Part shown: positions 42,746 through 50,882 of the stretch, in pieces
Position numbering within the stretch: the first letter of the stretch is position 1
How the letters are laid out: each line of letters begins with the position of its first letter
Assembly (NCBI RefSeq): GCF_000298075.1
Contig: NZ_JH815594.1
Span: 126,004-190,003 of the forward strand
Length of the DNA stretch: 64,000 bases
Origin: Staphylococcus massiliensis CCUG 55927
GTDB taxonomy: Bacteria > Bacillota > Bacilli > Staphylococcales > Staphylococcaceae
Reading direction: 5' to 3'
Made by a program: the position numbers and the translations under genes
The notes under the pieces: model-generated
Database searches by the model: none
What the model was told of the DNA's origin: nothing
What the model saw: only the letters and a program-made list of their open reading frames with translations

Positions 42746-45181
42746 ATGAAGACGATACTCAAATTCAGATGGGTCATTTCACTTATCGTTGTCGTTCTAA
42801 TTGCATGTTCGCTCATCTTTGCGCCCAACCTATCAGACCTTGCGAACCAACAAGGTGAAGTTAAGCCATCCAAAGATATGACTTCGCAACAATATAAAGA
42901 AGTCTTAAAAGATGCAGGTGCCAAAGTAAACAGTAATAGTGCAATCATAGAGTTAAAAGAACCACTCTCTAAAGACAATAAACAAGATATCCGAGATTAC
43001 GTCAAAGATATGGAAGACATTAAGGAAGTTGATAACGTTCTATCACCCCTTGAGAATAAAGACACCGAAGATGCACTCGTGTCAGATGATAAAAAGACTA
43101 TCATGATTCCTTACAAAACAAATGATTCTAAAGATGAGACTTTAGCAGCTAAGAAAAAAGTGCAACAACTTAACCAAGACTTTAAAAAGGTACATCTCAC
43201 TGGAGATACAATCATTCACGATGATATTACTCAAATTACAAATGATGGACTTAAGAAGACAGAAATTATAACCGTTATTCTTATACTCGCGATACTATTT
43301 GCGGTATTCAGATCTGTAACAACACCATTTATACCACTATTTATCGTAGGTTTATCTTACGCTTTTGCGAAAGCGGTACTCGCATTACTCATTGAATACT
43401 TTAACTTTCCAGTATCGATTTATATTCAACCATTCCTAGTCGCCTTACTATTTGGTATAGGAACGGACTATTGTATTCTCATACTCAATCGATACAAAGA
43501 AGAGTTACCTAAACACAATTCAGTAAACGACGCTGTAGCGCATACGTTTAATAGAGGCGGAAGAACGATATTAATTTGCGCAGCAACGGTATTAGTCGGT
43601 TTCTCAGCCCTATTCTTTGTAAAATTCTCACTATTCCGTTCAGCGGTTGGTATTGCGATTGGTGTTATTTGCTTAATTATCGTGATGTTCACGATTATGC
43701 CGCTCATTATGTCGTTACTCGGTACTAAAACATTCTGGCCAAATAAAAATAAACAAAATCATAAAGATAATAAACTATGGGGTCGCCTTGGTAACTTCAC
43801 AACTAAGAGACCATTCATCACATTGGTTATCGTCTTAGCAGTAAGCTTACCATTCGTATTGTTCGCTCCTAACAAGATTTCTTACAACAATACACATGAA
43901 GTAAGCGACGATGTAGCTTCCATCAAAGCATTAAACATTGTTAAAGATAAGTTCGGCATGGGTAAATCCTTCCCACTTCAAATCGCAATTAAAGACGATG
44001 ATAAGCTAACAACGAAAAAAGGCGTTAATGACTTAGAAATTCTATCTAAAAACATTGAAGATGTTGACGGTGTTAAGAAAGTAAGCACCATTACACGACC
44101 TTCAGGCGATCCAGTTAAAGAACTCACTGCAACATATCAACTTAACGAGATGAAGAAAGGTCTTAATAAAACAAATAATGGTGTTACCAAAGTCAATGAC
44201 GGCTTAGGTAAGATGAATGAACAAATGAGCCAAGCTCAATCAAGCCCTCAGTCTGGTAACCCTCAAGCCCAAGCTCAGCAACTCTCACAAGGTCTACAAA
44301 AATCTCAAGATGGTTTAGATAAGGTCGATAAAGGCCAAACTAAGATTTCTGACCGTCTTAGTGACATGTCTCAAGACGAATCCATGAACCAATCTGGTAT
44401 GTATATCACTGACGACATGTTAAAAAATAAAGACCTTAATAAAGCAATCGATATGTACAGCGAAGATGATGGTAAGATTCTAAAACTCGACATCGAACTT
44501 GAAGACGATCCATTTTCAAAAGAGGCCATCCAAACAGTCAAGAATGTTAAACACGAAGTCAGCACTGTAACAGACTCAGGTTCATTTAAAGACAGTCGCT
44601 TTGAATATGGTGGCGTGTCATCTCAAAACAACGACCTTCAACAAATGGTCAACAACGATATGAACAAAGCGATATTCTTAATCATCTCATTCTTATTTGT
44701 GATACTTGTCATACTCAAGCGCTCAATCATTATGCCAGCCTATATGGTAGCGTCAATTCTACTCACGTACTATATGGCAATGGGTGTATCAAATATTATC
44801 TTTGATACATTTATCGATAAAAGTGGTCTATTGTATGTCGTACCATTCTTTAGCTTCGTCGTACTCATGGCGCTCGGTATCGACTACGCGATATTCTTAC
44901 TCGATCGCTTCAATGAAGAAGTTAAAGCAAACGGCATCAACAACGCGTTACTTGTTTCAATGAAGAAGATGGGTACAGTAATTATGACTGCATGTATCAT
45001 TTTAATTGGTACCGTTGCAGCACTTTACGCATCAGGAGCGCTTACACTAATGCAAATTGCGACAGTCGTTATCATAGGTTTAATCCTTTATAACATCCTG
45101 ATGTTGCCATTATTCATTCCAGCACTCGTGACAACATTTGGTAAAGCAAACTGGTGGCCATTCAAGTATAAAGACAATTAA
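42746..45181 (+). CDS. MMPL family transporter (RND-type)
   Basis: 811 residues in two related halves. Each half: one membrane segment, an external domain, then five segments. Half 1 has FGIGTDYCILILNRYKEEL (~240-258); half 2 has MALGIDYAIFLLDRFNEEV (~710-728), the MMPL motif with Asp in helix 4. The second external domain contains a Gln/Ser-rich coiled stretch (NEQMSQAQSSPQSGNPQAQAQQLSQGLQ). S. aureus FarE, a fatty-acid exporter, is of this type; direct equivalence is not claimed. AGGGAGG precedes the ATG. Confidence 0.88.
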   Translation: MKTILKFRWVISLIVVVLIACSLIFAPNLSDLANQQGEVKPSKDMTSQQYKEVLKDAGAKVNSNSAIIELKEPLSKDNKQDIRDYVKDMEDIKEVDNVLSPLENKDTEDALVSDDKKTIMIPYKTNDSKDETLAAKKKVQQLNQDFKKVHLTGDTIIHDDITQITNDGLKKTEIITVILILAILFAVFRSVTTPFIPLFIVGLSYAFAKAVLALLIEYFNFPVSIYIQPFLVALLFGIGTDYCILILNRYKEELPKHNSVNDAVAHTFNRGGRTILICAATVLVGFSALFFVKFSLFRSAVGIAIGVICLIIVMFTIMPLIMSLLGTKTFWPNKNKQNHKDNKLWGRLGNFTTKRPFITLVIVLAVSLPFVLFAPNKISYNNTHEVSDDVASIKALNIVKDKFGMGKSFPLQIAIKDDDKLTTKKGVNDLEILSKNIEDVDGVKKVSTITRPSGDPVKELTATYQLNEMKKGLNKTNNGVTKVNDGLGKMNEQMSQAQSSPQSGNPQAQAQQLSQGLQKSQDGLDKVDKGQTKISDRLSDMSQDESMNQSGMYITDDMLKNKDLNKAIDMYSEDDGKILKLDIELEDDPFSKEAIQTVKNVKHEVSTVTDSGSFKDSRFEYGGVSSQNNDLQQMVNNDMNKAIFLIISFLFVILVILKRSIIMPAYMVASILLTYYMAMGVSNIIFDTFIDKSGLLYVVPFFSFVVLMALGIDYAIFLLDRFNEEVKANGINNALLVSMKKMGTVIMTACIILIGTVAALYASGALTLMQIATVVIIGLILYNILMLPLFIPALVTTFGKANWWPFKYKDN

Positions 45182-45254
45182 TATGGTGCGTTAGAGACGT
45201 TTCCCTTTAATCCTCCTTGAAAAGCCCTATCGATAAAAAAATTGAAAATAGCCA

Positions 45255-45307
45255 TAAAAAAACAGGTCTGAGATTCTACGACATTCTCAGGCCTGTTATT
45301 TTTATAT
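45255..45307. terminator. Bidirectional terminator between MMPL and NAD(P)-binding gene
   Basis: ACAGGTCTGAGA and TCTCAGGCCTGT pair, with an A-run on the left and T-run on the right. A TTGAAAAGCCCTAT motif (45218-45231) lies just before it. Confidence 0.88.
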
Positions 45308-45323
45308 ATAAAGAAAATTTAAA

Positions 45324-46712
45324 TTAAGCAAGACTTAAACGTTGAAGCGGTTTGAAGCGGATAATCTTGTTATAAAATTTAACGATTAACATGAAGTATA
45401 AATAGAATTTCTTGTACGATAATTGATAAACCGCTAATGGTAAAGTTGGGTATACTTCTTCAAGCACCATTAACACTTCATCTTTATCCATAATACGTCT
45501 AAACGTTAAGACAGCTTCGCCGCCATCGTCAGATACAGCGTGTTCGCCACCTTTTAAACGATACTCAAGATAACGATTTTCTTCATTTTCGTCACTTTTC
45601 GTTACATGTAATAAAGTTTTATTCGTAAACGGAATTTTAACCGAAAACTGATTAGAATCAAATGACATCATATTTGAAGACATAGACATTGCTTTCATTG
45701 TAATGAAATAACGGTCTGCCACTTTTGATAAAGGTTCATTTTCAGGTAATTGAACACGTTGAATAATTTTATTTCCGCTGATGTTGTCATAAGCTTTCTT
45801 ACGGTTCATTTCTTTCTCACCATCATACGCAGATTTAACACTTTCCTCAAAGCTAATTTTACCGTAAGAAATTGAGTCCACTGTATTTTCAGGAGAGCGT
45901 TCCATATCGTGAACTAAACTTTCCATAAGAGGGTACACCATTTCTTTATTTTCACCTGTGATCAAGCTCACCCAGAACTTAGATAACCATACAGGTACGA
46001 TTGGTAAATCAAACATAAAGATACGTTTGTTTAGAACCTTCGCCGTCTTTGTAAAAAGGTCTTTATATGTCATGTGGTCTTGGCCACCGATATCAATCGA
46101 TTCGTTCTTAGAAGGGAAACGTTTTGTAAGTTTCGTTAAACCACTAATTACGTCCTCGATAGAAACAGGTAGCATCTTATGGTAAGCCCATTTTGGTAAA
46201 GGTAATACCGGTAAACGTTCAACAAGTTTCTTTAAGATTGGGTATGAACTACCTTTAACACCAACGATTAAACCAGCTCTTAATGTAGAAACTGGTACGC
46301 CATATGAACCTAAAATTTCTTCACATTCTAATCGGCTTCTTAAGTGTGGTGATAAGTTACCATCTTTCGGGATTAAACCACTCATGTAAATAATATGTTT
46401 AACGCCATTCGCCTTAGCTGCTTTCGCAAAGTTATCAGCTAATATTGCATCCACATCTTCAAAGTTAGCTATCGTGTTACTTGAGCTAGGCATCATTGAG
46501 TGTACAAGATAAACTGCGATGTCAACCCCTTCCATAACGCGGTTAATATCATCATACGAGAATAAATCCGCGCTTTTCCAAGTGACATTGTCTGAATCCT
46601 CTTTGTTTTTAGTATTACGGGTAATCGCTACGATTTCATTATCATCTTTAAGCGATTTTAATAAGTTACCGCCTATATAGCCTGAAGCGCCTGTCAATAA
46701 TATCTTTGACAT
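45324..46712 (-). CDS. NAD(P)-binding SDR/NmrA-type protein with C-terminal domain
   Basis: 462 residues. Atypical SDR Rossmann start MSKILLTGASGYIGGNLLKSL (GxxGxxG intact, residues 8-14), then SADLFSYDDINRVMEGVDIAVYLVHSMMPS and KHIIYMSGLIPKDGNLSPHLRSRLECEEILGSYGVPVSTLRAGLIVG. The C-terminal ~190 residues are a lipid-binding-like (DUF2867/SRPBCC-type) domain. Similar Firmicute proteins are of unknown function. Its paralogue lies at 47609. It follows the KGG gene on the same strand after a terminator. Confidence 0.85.
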   Translation of the reverse strand: MSKILLTGASGYIGGNLLKSLKDDNEIVAITRNTKNKEDSDNVTWKSADLFSYDDINRVMEGVDIAVYLVHSMMPSSSNTIANFEDVDAILADNFAKAAKANGVKHIIYMSGLIPKDGNLSPHLRSRLECEEILGSYGVPVSTLRAGLIVGVKGSSYPILKKLVERLPVLPLPKWAYHKMLPVSIEDVISGLTKLTKRFPSKNESIDIGGQDHMTYKDLFTKTAKVLNKRIFMFDLPIVPVWLSKFWVSLITGENKEMVYPLMESLVHDMERSPENTVDSISYGKISFEESVKSAYDGEKEMNRKKAYDNISGNKIIQRVQLPENEPLSKVADRYFITMKAMSMSSNMMSFDSNQFSVKIPFTNKTLLHVTKSDENEENRYLEYRLKGGEHAVSDDGGEAVLTFRRIMDKDEVLMVLEEVYPTLPLAVYQLSYKKFYLYFMLIVKFYNKIIRFKPLQRLSLA

Positions 46713-46743
46713 CCCTATCCCTCCTTAAAAGTCATAAAACTAC

Positions 46744-46770
46744 AAAAAGCTGTTCCGAAGAACAGCTTTA
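46744..46770 (-). terminator. Terminator of the KGG gene
   Basis: AAAAGCTGTTC and GAACAGCTTT pair across CGAA; T residues follow on the minus strand. A weak or partial stop would let transcripts run into the NAD(P)-binding gene. Confidence 0.85.
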
Positions 46771-46784
46771 AAGGTAATCGATGA

Positions 46785-47240
46785 TTATTTGCTAGACTTG
46801 CTTCCGCCTTTTTCACCGATTTCTTTGTAGAATTCTTTACTATGGTTCTCAGCAGTAGCTTCGCCGCCTTTTTTACCTGCTTCTTCATAGCTCATTTTGC
46901 TATCGTTTGAGTTATTGTTGTTGTTTGAGTTATTTGAGTTGTTGTTATTGTTGTTGTTTGAAGAATTGTTTGAGTTATTGTTATTATTGTTGTTAGAGTT
47001 ATTATTGTTGTTGTTATTAGAGTTATTAGTTGAATTGCTTGGGTTGTAGTCATATTCGTTGTCTACATTCCCATCTTTGTTATATACAGTTAATTTACTG
47101 TTGTTGTTTTCAGCGTGTTGTTTAGCTTTATCAACCGCTTCTTGTTTGTTGTCATGTTTACTTGTTGCTTGTTCGTTACCTTCTGAAGTGATTACCCATT
47201 CGTCGTTTTCATGTTTTACATAAAAATTACTTTTAGCCAT
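46785..47240 (-). CDS. DUF2188-polyAsn-KGG fusion protein
   Basis: 151 residues in three parts. Residues 1-62 are a DUF2188-like domain (NFYVKHENDEWVITSEGNEQATSKHDNKQEAVDKAKQHAENNNSKLTVYNKDGNV). Residues 69-114 are nearly pure Asn/Ser with runs of up to seven Asn. Residues 115-151 carry two KGG motifs (YEEAGKKGGEATAENHSKEFYKEIGEKGG), the stress-protein type seen in YciG and related small proteins. The middle stretch is encoded by a low-complexity AAC/AAT repeat and may vary in length. AGGAGG precedes the ATG. A general stress role is inference. Confidence 0.85.
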   Translation of the reverse strand: MAKSNFYVKHENDEWVITSEGNEQATSKHDNKQEAVDKAKQHAENNNSKLTVYNKDGNVDNEYDYNPSNSTNNSNNNNNNNSNNNNNNNSNNSSNNNNNNNSNNSNNNNNSNDSKMSYEEAGKKGGEATAENHSKEFYKEIGEKGGSKSSK

Positions 47241-47345
47241 TATAAATTCCTCCTAAAGGTTATTTAGTGCCTTGCACTTGTTAAACTGTTATCACCTTAC
47301 AATAAATGTAAACAGACATTTTTTTAATTCCTCACACCCCTTTCG

Positions 47346-47424
47346 TGTAAAATGTATGTTATAAAAGTATTTTAGCGACAAAATATTTTTTTCGCTAAAT
47401 TCGTAACATATACTTTAGCTAGGG
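47346..47424. other. Long imperfect hairpin upstream of both divergent genes
   Basis: AAAATGTATGTTA and TTTTAGCG on the left face CGCTAAA and TAACATATACTTT on the right (47350-47424 region), with a 12-15 nt loop of A and T. It lies in the 362-bp gap between the KGG gene and the 47609 gene. No gene fits there. Its role is unknown. Confidence 0.5.
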
Positions 47425-47513
47425 CATTTTTAATTTTTTTAAATTATTTTTTAGTATTATCTAAAAGCATTCCAATAAATAAATTCCTTTTAATAAAATA
47501 AAAAAAGCTTACA

Positions 47514-47538
47514 GTTTGAGAACGTTATCATAGGGAAG
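47514..47538 (+). promoter_or_regulatory. Candidate SigB-type promoter
   Basis: GTTTGA (47514-47519), 13 bp, GGGAAG (47533-47538) resembles the staphylococcal SigB promoter GTTTAA-N12-15-GGGTAT. It lies about 70 bp before the 47609 start. No consensus housekeeping promoter is clearer in the gap. Confidence 0.45.
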
Positions 47539-47608
47539 TTAACAAGTAAGTGACTTTATAAGAGATGTTCAACTATTTTTCATTTCTTTTAAAAAAGGGG
47601 GTATGTAC

Positions 47609-49006
47609 GTGGCTAAAATATTATTAACTGAACCTGAAACGCAGCTCGGTTATTTATTACTACAGAAGTTAAAACAAGATTATGAAGTACTCGCGATCAC
47701 TAACGATGTACCTCTTAGACCAGATGAAGAAAATGTGAAGTGGGTTCAAGCGGACTTATTTTCACTTAGAGAAGCAAATCAAGTCTTAAAAGATATCGAT
47801 ATCGGCATTTATCTCGTGCACTCAATGACACCTAATGCACGCTTAACGCAAGCGAATTTCCAAGATATGGACGCGATGCTCGCTGACAATTTCGCCAGAG
47901 CAAGTAAGCGAAATGGTGTTAAACACATCGTTTATCTTAGCGGATTAATGCCGAAGCATAAGATTTTGTCTAAACATTTAGATAGTCGTCGAGAATGCGA
48001 GAAGATACTTGGTTCATACGGTATTCCTGTGACAGCCCTTAGAACGGGTATTATCGTCGGTTCGAATGAAACATCATATTCAATCCTAGAAAATATTGTG
48101 AAACGTATGCCGATTATCCCGTTACCTAAATATGCACATAATAAGACACTCCCAGTCGCTATGGAAGATGTCATTGACGCATTGAATACAATTGTTAATA
48201 GAGAAGCAGACGCCCACAAGATTATCGATATTGGCGTTAAACATCACTACACGTATAAAGAATTATTTAAAATAACAGCACAAATTTTAAAGAAGAAGCG
48301 TATTATGTTCGACATGCCGATTATTCCGTTATGGCTATCTAAATTTGTGATTTCTAATATAGTACCTAACGACAAAGCAACCGTTTATCCGTTAATGGAT
48401 AGTTTAATTCACGATATGACACGTCGTCCTGAGCATACGGAATACCCACTGTCTTACGGAAAGTTAGATTTAATAAGCAGTATTATGAAAACGACTTCTT
48501 ACCAAATTAAGAAAGTCGATCTAGTGAAAAGGGAAGCACCAAAAGGTGTCAAATCAATTCAAAGGTTTGAAATTCCAACAACGTATACCATGGACGACAT
48601 CGCTTTAAACTATGGTCGTTATTTACACGCTGTTACGTTATCAATTGTAGATAGTACGATTGAAGAAGATTGCTTTACGATTCGTATACCATTTCTAAAC
48701 ATTCCTATTATTGTGATGGCTAAGGACGTTGAACATTCAAGTCCTGATCGTGTTCTGTACTATATTAAAGGTGGTAAGCTCGCGAATAAAAAAGGTATTG
48801 GTAATGCCCGTTTAGAATTTAGACGCATTCTTGATTCAAATGAAGTCATTATTGCGTTACAAGAATTTGAACCCTCACTACCATGGTATGTTTATAAGTA
48901 TACTCAAGCACTCGTGCATAAAATTGTGATGGATTTATATCGCATTTATCTAAATCATTGGGTCAACAAACATGTTGAAACTCAAACGAAAACCTTGGAC
49001 ACTTAA
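47609..49006 (+). CDS. SDR/NmrA-type paralogue with a degraded nucleotide-binding motif
   Basis: 465 residues, closely similar in layout to the protein at 45324: WVQADLFSLREANQVLKDIDIGIYLVHSMTPNARL, KHIVYLSGLMPKHKILSKHLDSRRECEKILGSYGIPVTALRTGIIVG. The start aligns (AKILLTEPETQLGYLLLQKL), but the Rossmann glycines are lost: TGASGYIGG has become TEPETQLGY. The start is GTG at 47609, with GGGGG 7 nt upstream and agreement with the paralogue; an ATG two codons earlier overlaps the ribosome site. Terminator at the end. NAD(P) binding may be lost or different. Confidence 0.82.
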   Translation: MAKILLTEPETQLGYLLLQKLKQDYEVLAITNDVPLRPDEENVKWVQADLFSLREANQVLKDIDIGIYLVHSMTPNARLTQANFQDMDAMLADNFARASKRNGVKHIVYLSGLMPKHKILSKHLDSRRECEKILGSYGIPVTALRTGIIVGSNETSYSILENIVKRMPIIPLPKYAHNKTLPVAMEDVIDALNTIVNREADAHKIIDIGVKHHYTYKELFKITAQILKKKRIMFDMPIIPLWLSKFVISNIVPNDKATVYPLMDSLIHDMTRRPEHTEYPLSYGKLDLISSIMKTTSYQIKKVDLVKREAPKGVKSIQRFEIPTTYTMDDIALNYGRYLHAVTLSIVDSTIEEDCFTIRIPFLNIPIIVMAKDVEHSSPDRVLYYIKGGKLANKKGIGNARLEFRRILDSNEVIIALQEFEPSLPWYVYKYTQALVHKIVMDLYRIYLNHWVNKHVETQTKTLDT

Positions 49007-49026
49007 CATATTGTCCAAGGTTTTTT
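48992..49026. terminator. Terminator between the 47609 gene and tcaR
   Basis: ACCTTGGACA and TGTCCAAGGT form a perfect 10-bp stem, followed by six T residues. It overlaps the end of the plus-strand gene; the convergent tcaR stop lies in the T-run. Confidence 0.9.
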
Positions 49027-49498
49027 ATTTATGTTGCGCATAATTATTTACGTATTCATTGAGGCGATCATCAACTATTTCAAGCACTTGTCTCACGTGA
49101 TCCACTTCTTCAATAGATAAATCCGAAAGCATTGTTTGTGCTAAATCAGATATAACTGTTTTTGAGTGTTCGACATACGAACGCCCTTTTTCAGTTAACG
49201 TAATATACTTATATCGCTTATCTTCTAATGGTCCGTCACTCGTCCATTTCACCATATCTAAATTAATTAATTTTTTTATGCGTCTACTTACAGCTGCCTT
49301 ATTAACCCCTTGAAACTCAGTGATTTCAGTTAGCGTTAAGGGCTTTTCATACGCTAACAAAGAGATAACGTGAGATTGCTCAGCTGAGATTTGGTAATCA
49401 GCGCGAATCGATTGTAGAATTTTGGTCTCAAATGCGTGGATATCATTAATAAATTTACCTAGAAAGTCAATGTGATTCTTAATTTGTTCTTGCGACAC
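49025..49498 (-). CDS. tcaR: MarR family regulator TcaR
   Basis: 157 residues. [65 protein letters not shown] and [16 protein letters not shown] match S. epidermidis/S. aureus TcaR closely (remembered [46 protein letters not shown]). TcaR controls tca genes and the icaADBC biofilm operon. The start is GTG at 49498 with GAGGTG 7 nt upstream; the longer frame to 49513 overlaps that site. In S. aureus tcaR is beside tcaA and tcaB; here tcaA is 6.6 kb away and tcaB is absent. Confidence 0.88.
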   Translation of the reverse strand: [157 protein letters not shown]

Positions 49499-49660
49499 GT
49501 TGTGACACCTCACTTTTACTCCGAATGTTTAATTTAATTTTACCATTATATTGACTTTATTAAAAAGATTCTTTTCCTAAATGATTAGATTAACCTTTTA
49601 AGTTGCACGTTTCGTTAAAGTCCTCTAAATTAAAATTATAACGCGTAAATGAGGGGTTGT

Positions 49661-50629
49661 ATGGCTATATTTCAAATCGCTTGTACGATAATCATGCTTG
49701 TGTTGATGGTAACTTTGATGTTTCAATCGCACCGATTTATGAATAATCATACGTACATTTCAACAATTATCTTAGGAATGTGTGTAATTTGCACATATGC
49801 TTTCACCTTAAACATACCACTACTCATTGCGGTAGTGACTGCGGTTGCGTTTCTAGGCTCCCTTTTAAAAAGCCCTACCGTCATAAAATCAGAACATGGT
49901 CGTGTGATGATTTTTAGAATCATAATGAGATATAGTATGTATCTTTCATTTATTATCGGTTGTCAGATGTTAGTACATCTTAATATATTCATCATAAGTC
50001 CACTTTTGAACTGGCTTAGTTATATTGTGATAAGCGCGCTTTTCGCATTTTCAATCTATACATTATGGGTGACGTTCTACTTATATCAACCTTTGAAATG
50101 TCGCGTCAAAGCCGTACTTATTTTAGGCGCAGGTATTTATACCGAAACAATTCCGCCCCTTTTGAAAAGCCGCTTAGATCGAGCGTTACAAATCTATCAA
50201 AATCAAAACCCTAAACCTAAATTAATTGTGAGTGGCGGTCAAGGCCCAGACGAACCTATTGCCGAAGCACTTGCGATGAAGCGCTATTTAATGAATCAAG
50301 GTGTTCCAGTTGAAGCGATTATCACGGAAGCTGAGTCGACTAACACTTATACCAATATGAAATTCAGTAAGCCATATTTAGATCCCTATATTCACGATCA
50401 TCAACACATACTTTGTGTCACAAGTCATTTTCACATTGCACGCGCTCTAAGACTTGCGGAAAAACAACGCATACCTTTGATTGGTATAGGCAGCCAAACG
50501 CCTTACCACTTTTTAGACTATGCGATGATACGTGATTTCTTAGGCTTAATGTATCAATACCGCTTGTTACTGACAGTCTACTTTGCGACATTATTCATAC
50601 TTTCTTTTATAAAACATCTCCTGTTTTAG
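49661..50629 (+). CDS. YdcF/SanA-type DUF218 membrane protein
   Basis: 322 residues: five to six membrane segments in the first 150, then a DUF218 domain (AVLILGAGIYTETIPPLLKSRLDRALQIYQNQNPKPKLIVSGGQGPDEPIAEALAMKRYLMNQGVPVEAIITEAESTNTYTNMKFS), ending with one membrane segment. The domain is linked to envelope functions such as vancomycin permeability in SanA. The ATG at 49661 has GAGG 6 nt upstream and is preferred to the ATG at 49649. A TGAAAAGCC motif in the coding sequence (50162-50171) is incidental. Confidence 0.88.
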   Translation: MAIFQIACTIIMLVLMVTLMFQSHRFMNNHTYISTIILGMCVICTYAFTLNIPLLIAVVTAVAFLGSLLKSPTVIKSEHGRVMIFRIIMRYSMYLSFIIGCQMLVHLNIFIISPLLNWLSYIVISALFAFSIYTLWVTFYLYQPLKCRVKAVLILGAGIYTETIPPLLKSRLDRALQIYQNQNPKPKLIVSGGQGPDEPIAEALAMKRYLMNQGVPVEAIITEAESTNTYTNMKFSKPYLDPYIHDHQHILCVTSHFHIARALRLAEKQRIPLIGIGSQTPYHFLDYAMIRDFLGLMYQYRLLLTVYFATLFILSFIKHLLF

Positions 50630-50682
50630 AAAGTCTTTAATATTAAATAATACTATAATAAAAAGTTGTTTGTGGTTCTATT

Positions 50683-50777
50683 TAATTTCCTAAACAGCAT
50701 GCTTTCCTGGGGCGTGGCTGGAGCCTGTAGTCTCCAGACTCACTCTACTCCCCTAGGAGTCAGCTGTTAGGAAATTA
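50683..50777. repeat. Intergenic inverted repeat, short form (copy 6)
   Basis: TAATTTCCTAAACAGC and GCTGTTAGGAAATTA bound the same core as copy 2 (GCATGCTTTCCTGGGGCGTGG, GGAGCCTGTAGTCTCC, CTACTCCCCTAGGAG), in the same orientation as copy 2. It follows the YdcF gene. Confidence 0.9.
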
Positions 50778-50809
50778 ATATTATGGTGCTATTCAAGAAC
50801 CTACTATAT

Positions 50810-50853
50810 AAAAAGACCCGAGATACGTTTTCTAACGTCTCGGGTCTCGTTTT
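50810..50853 (-). terminator. Terminator of second PTS-type IIC gene
   Basis: AGACCCGAGA and TCTCGGGTCT form a 10-bp stem; on the minus strand TTTTT follows. Confidence 0.9.
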
Positions 50854-50882
50854 ATTTAGGATTATTTTAACTAAAACGCTAC

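Noticed and set aside
45324..49006. Recent tandem duplication of the two SDR-type genes
   Set aside because: They are in opposite orientation and clearly diverged in protein sequence, so an old paralogy is more likely than a recent copy.
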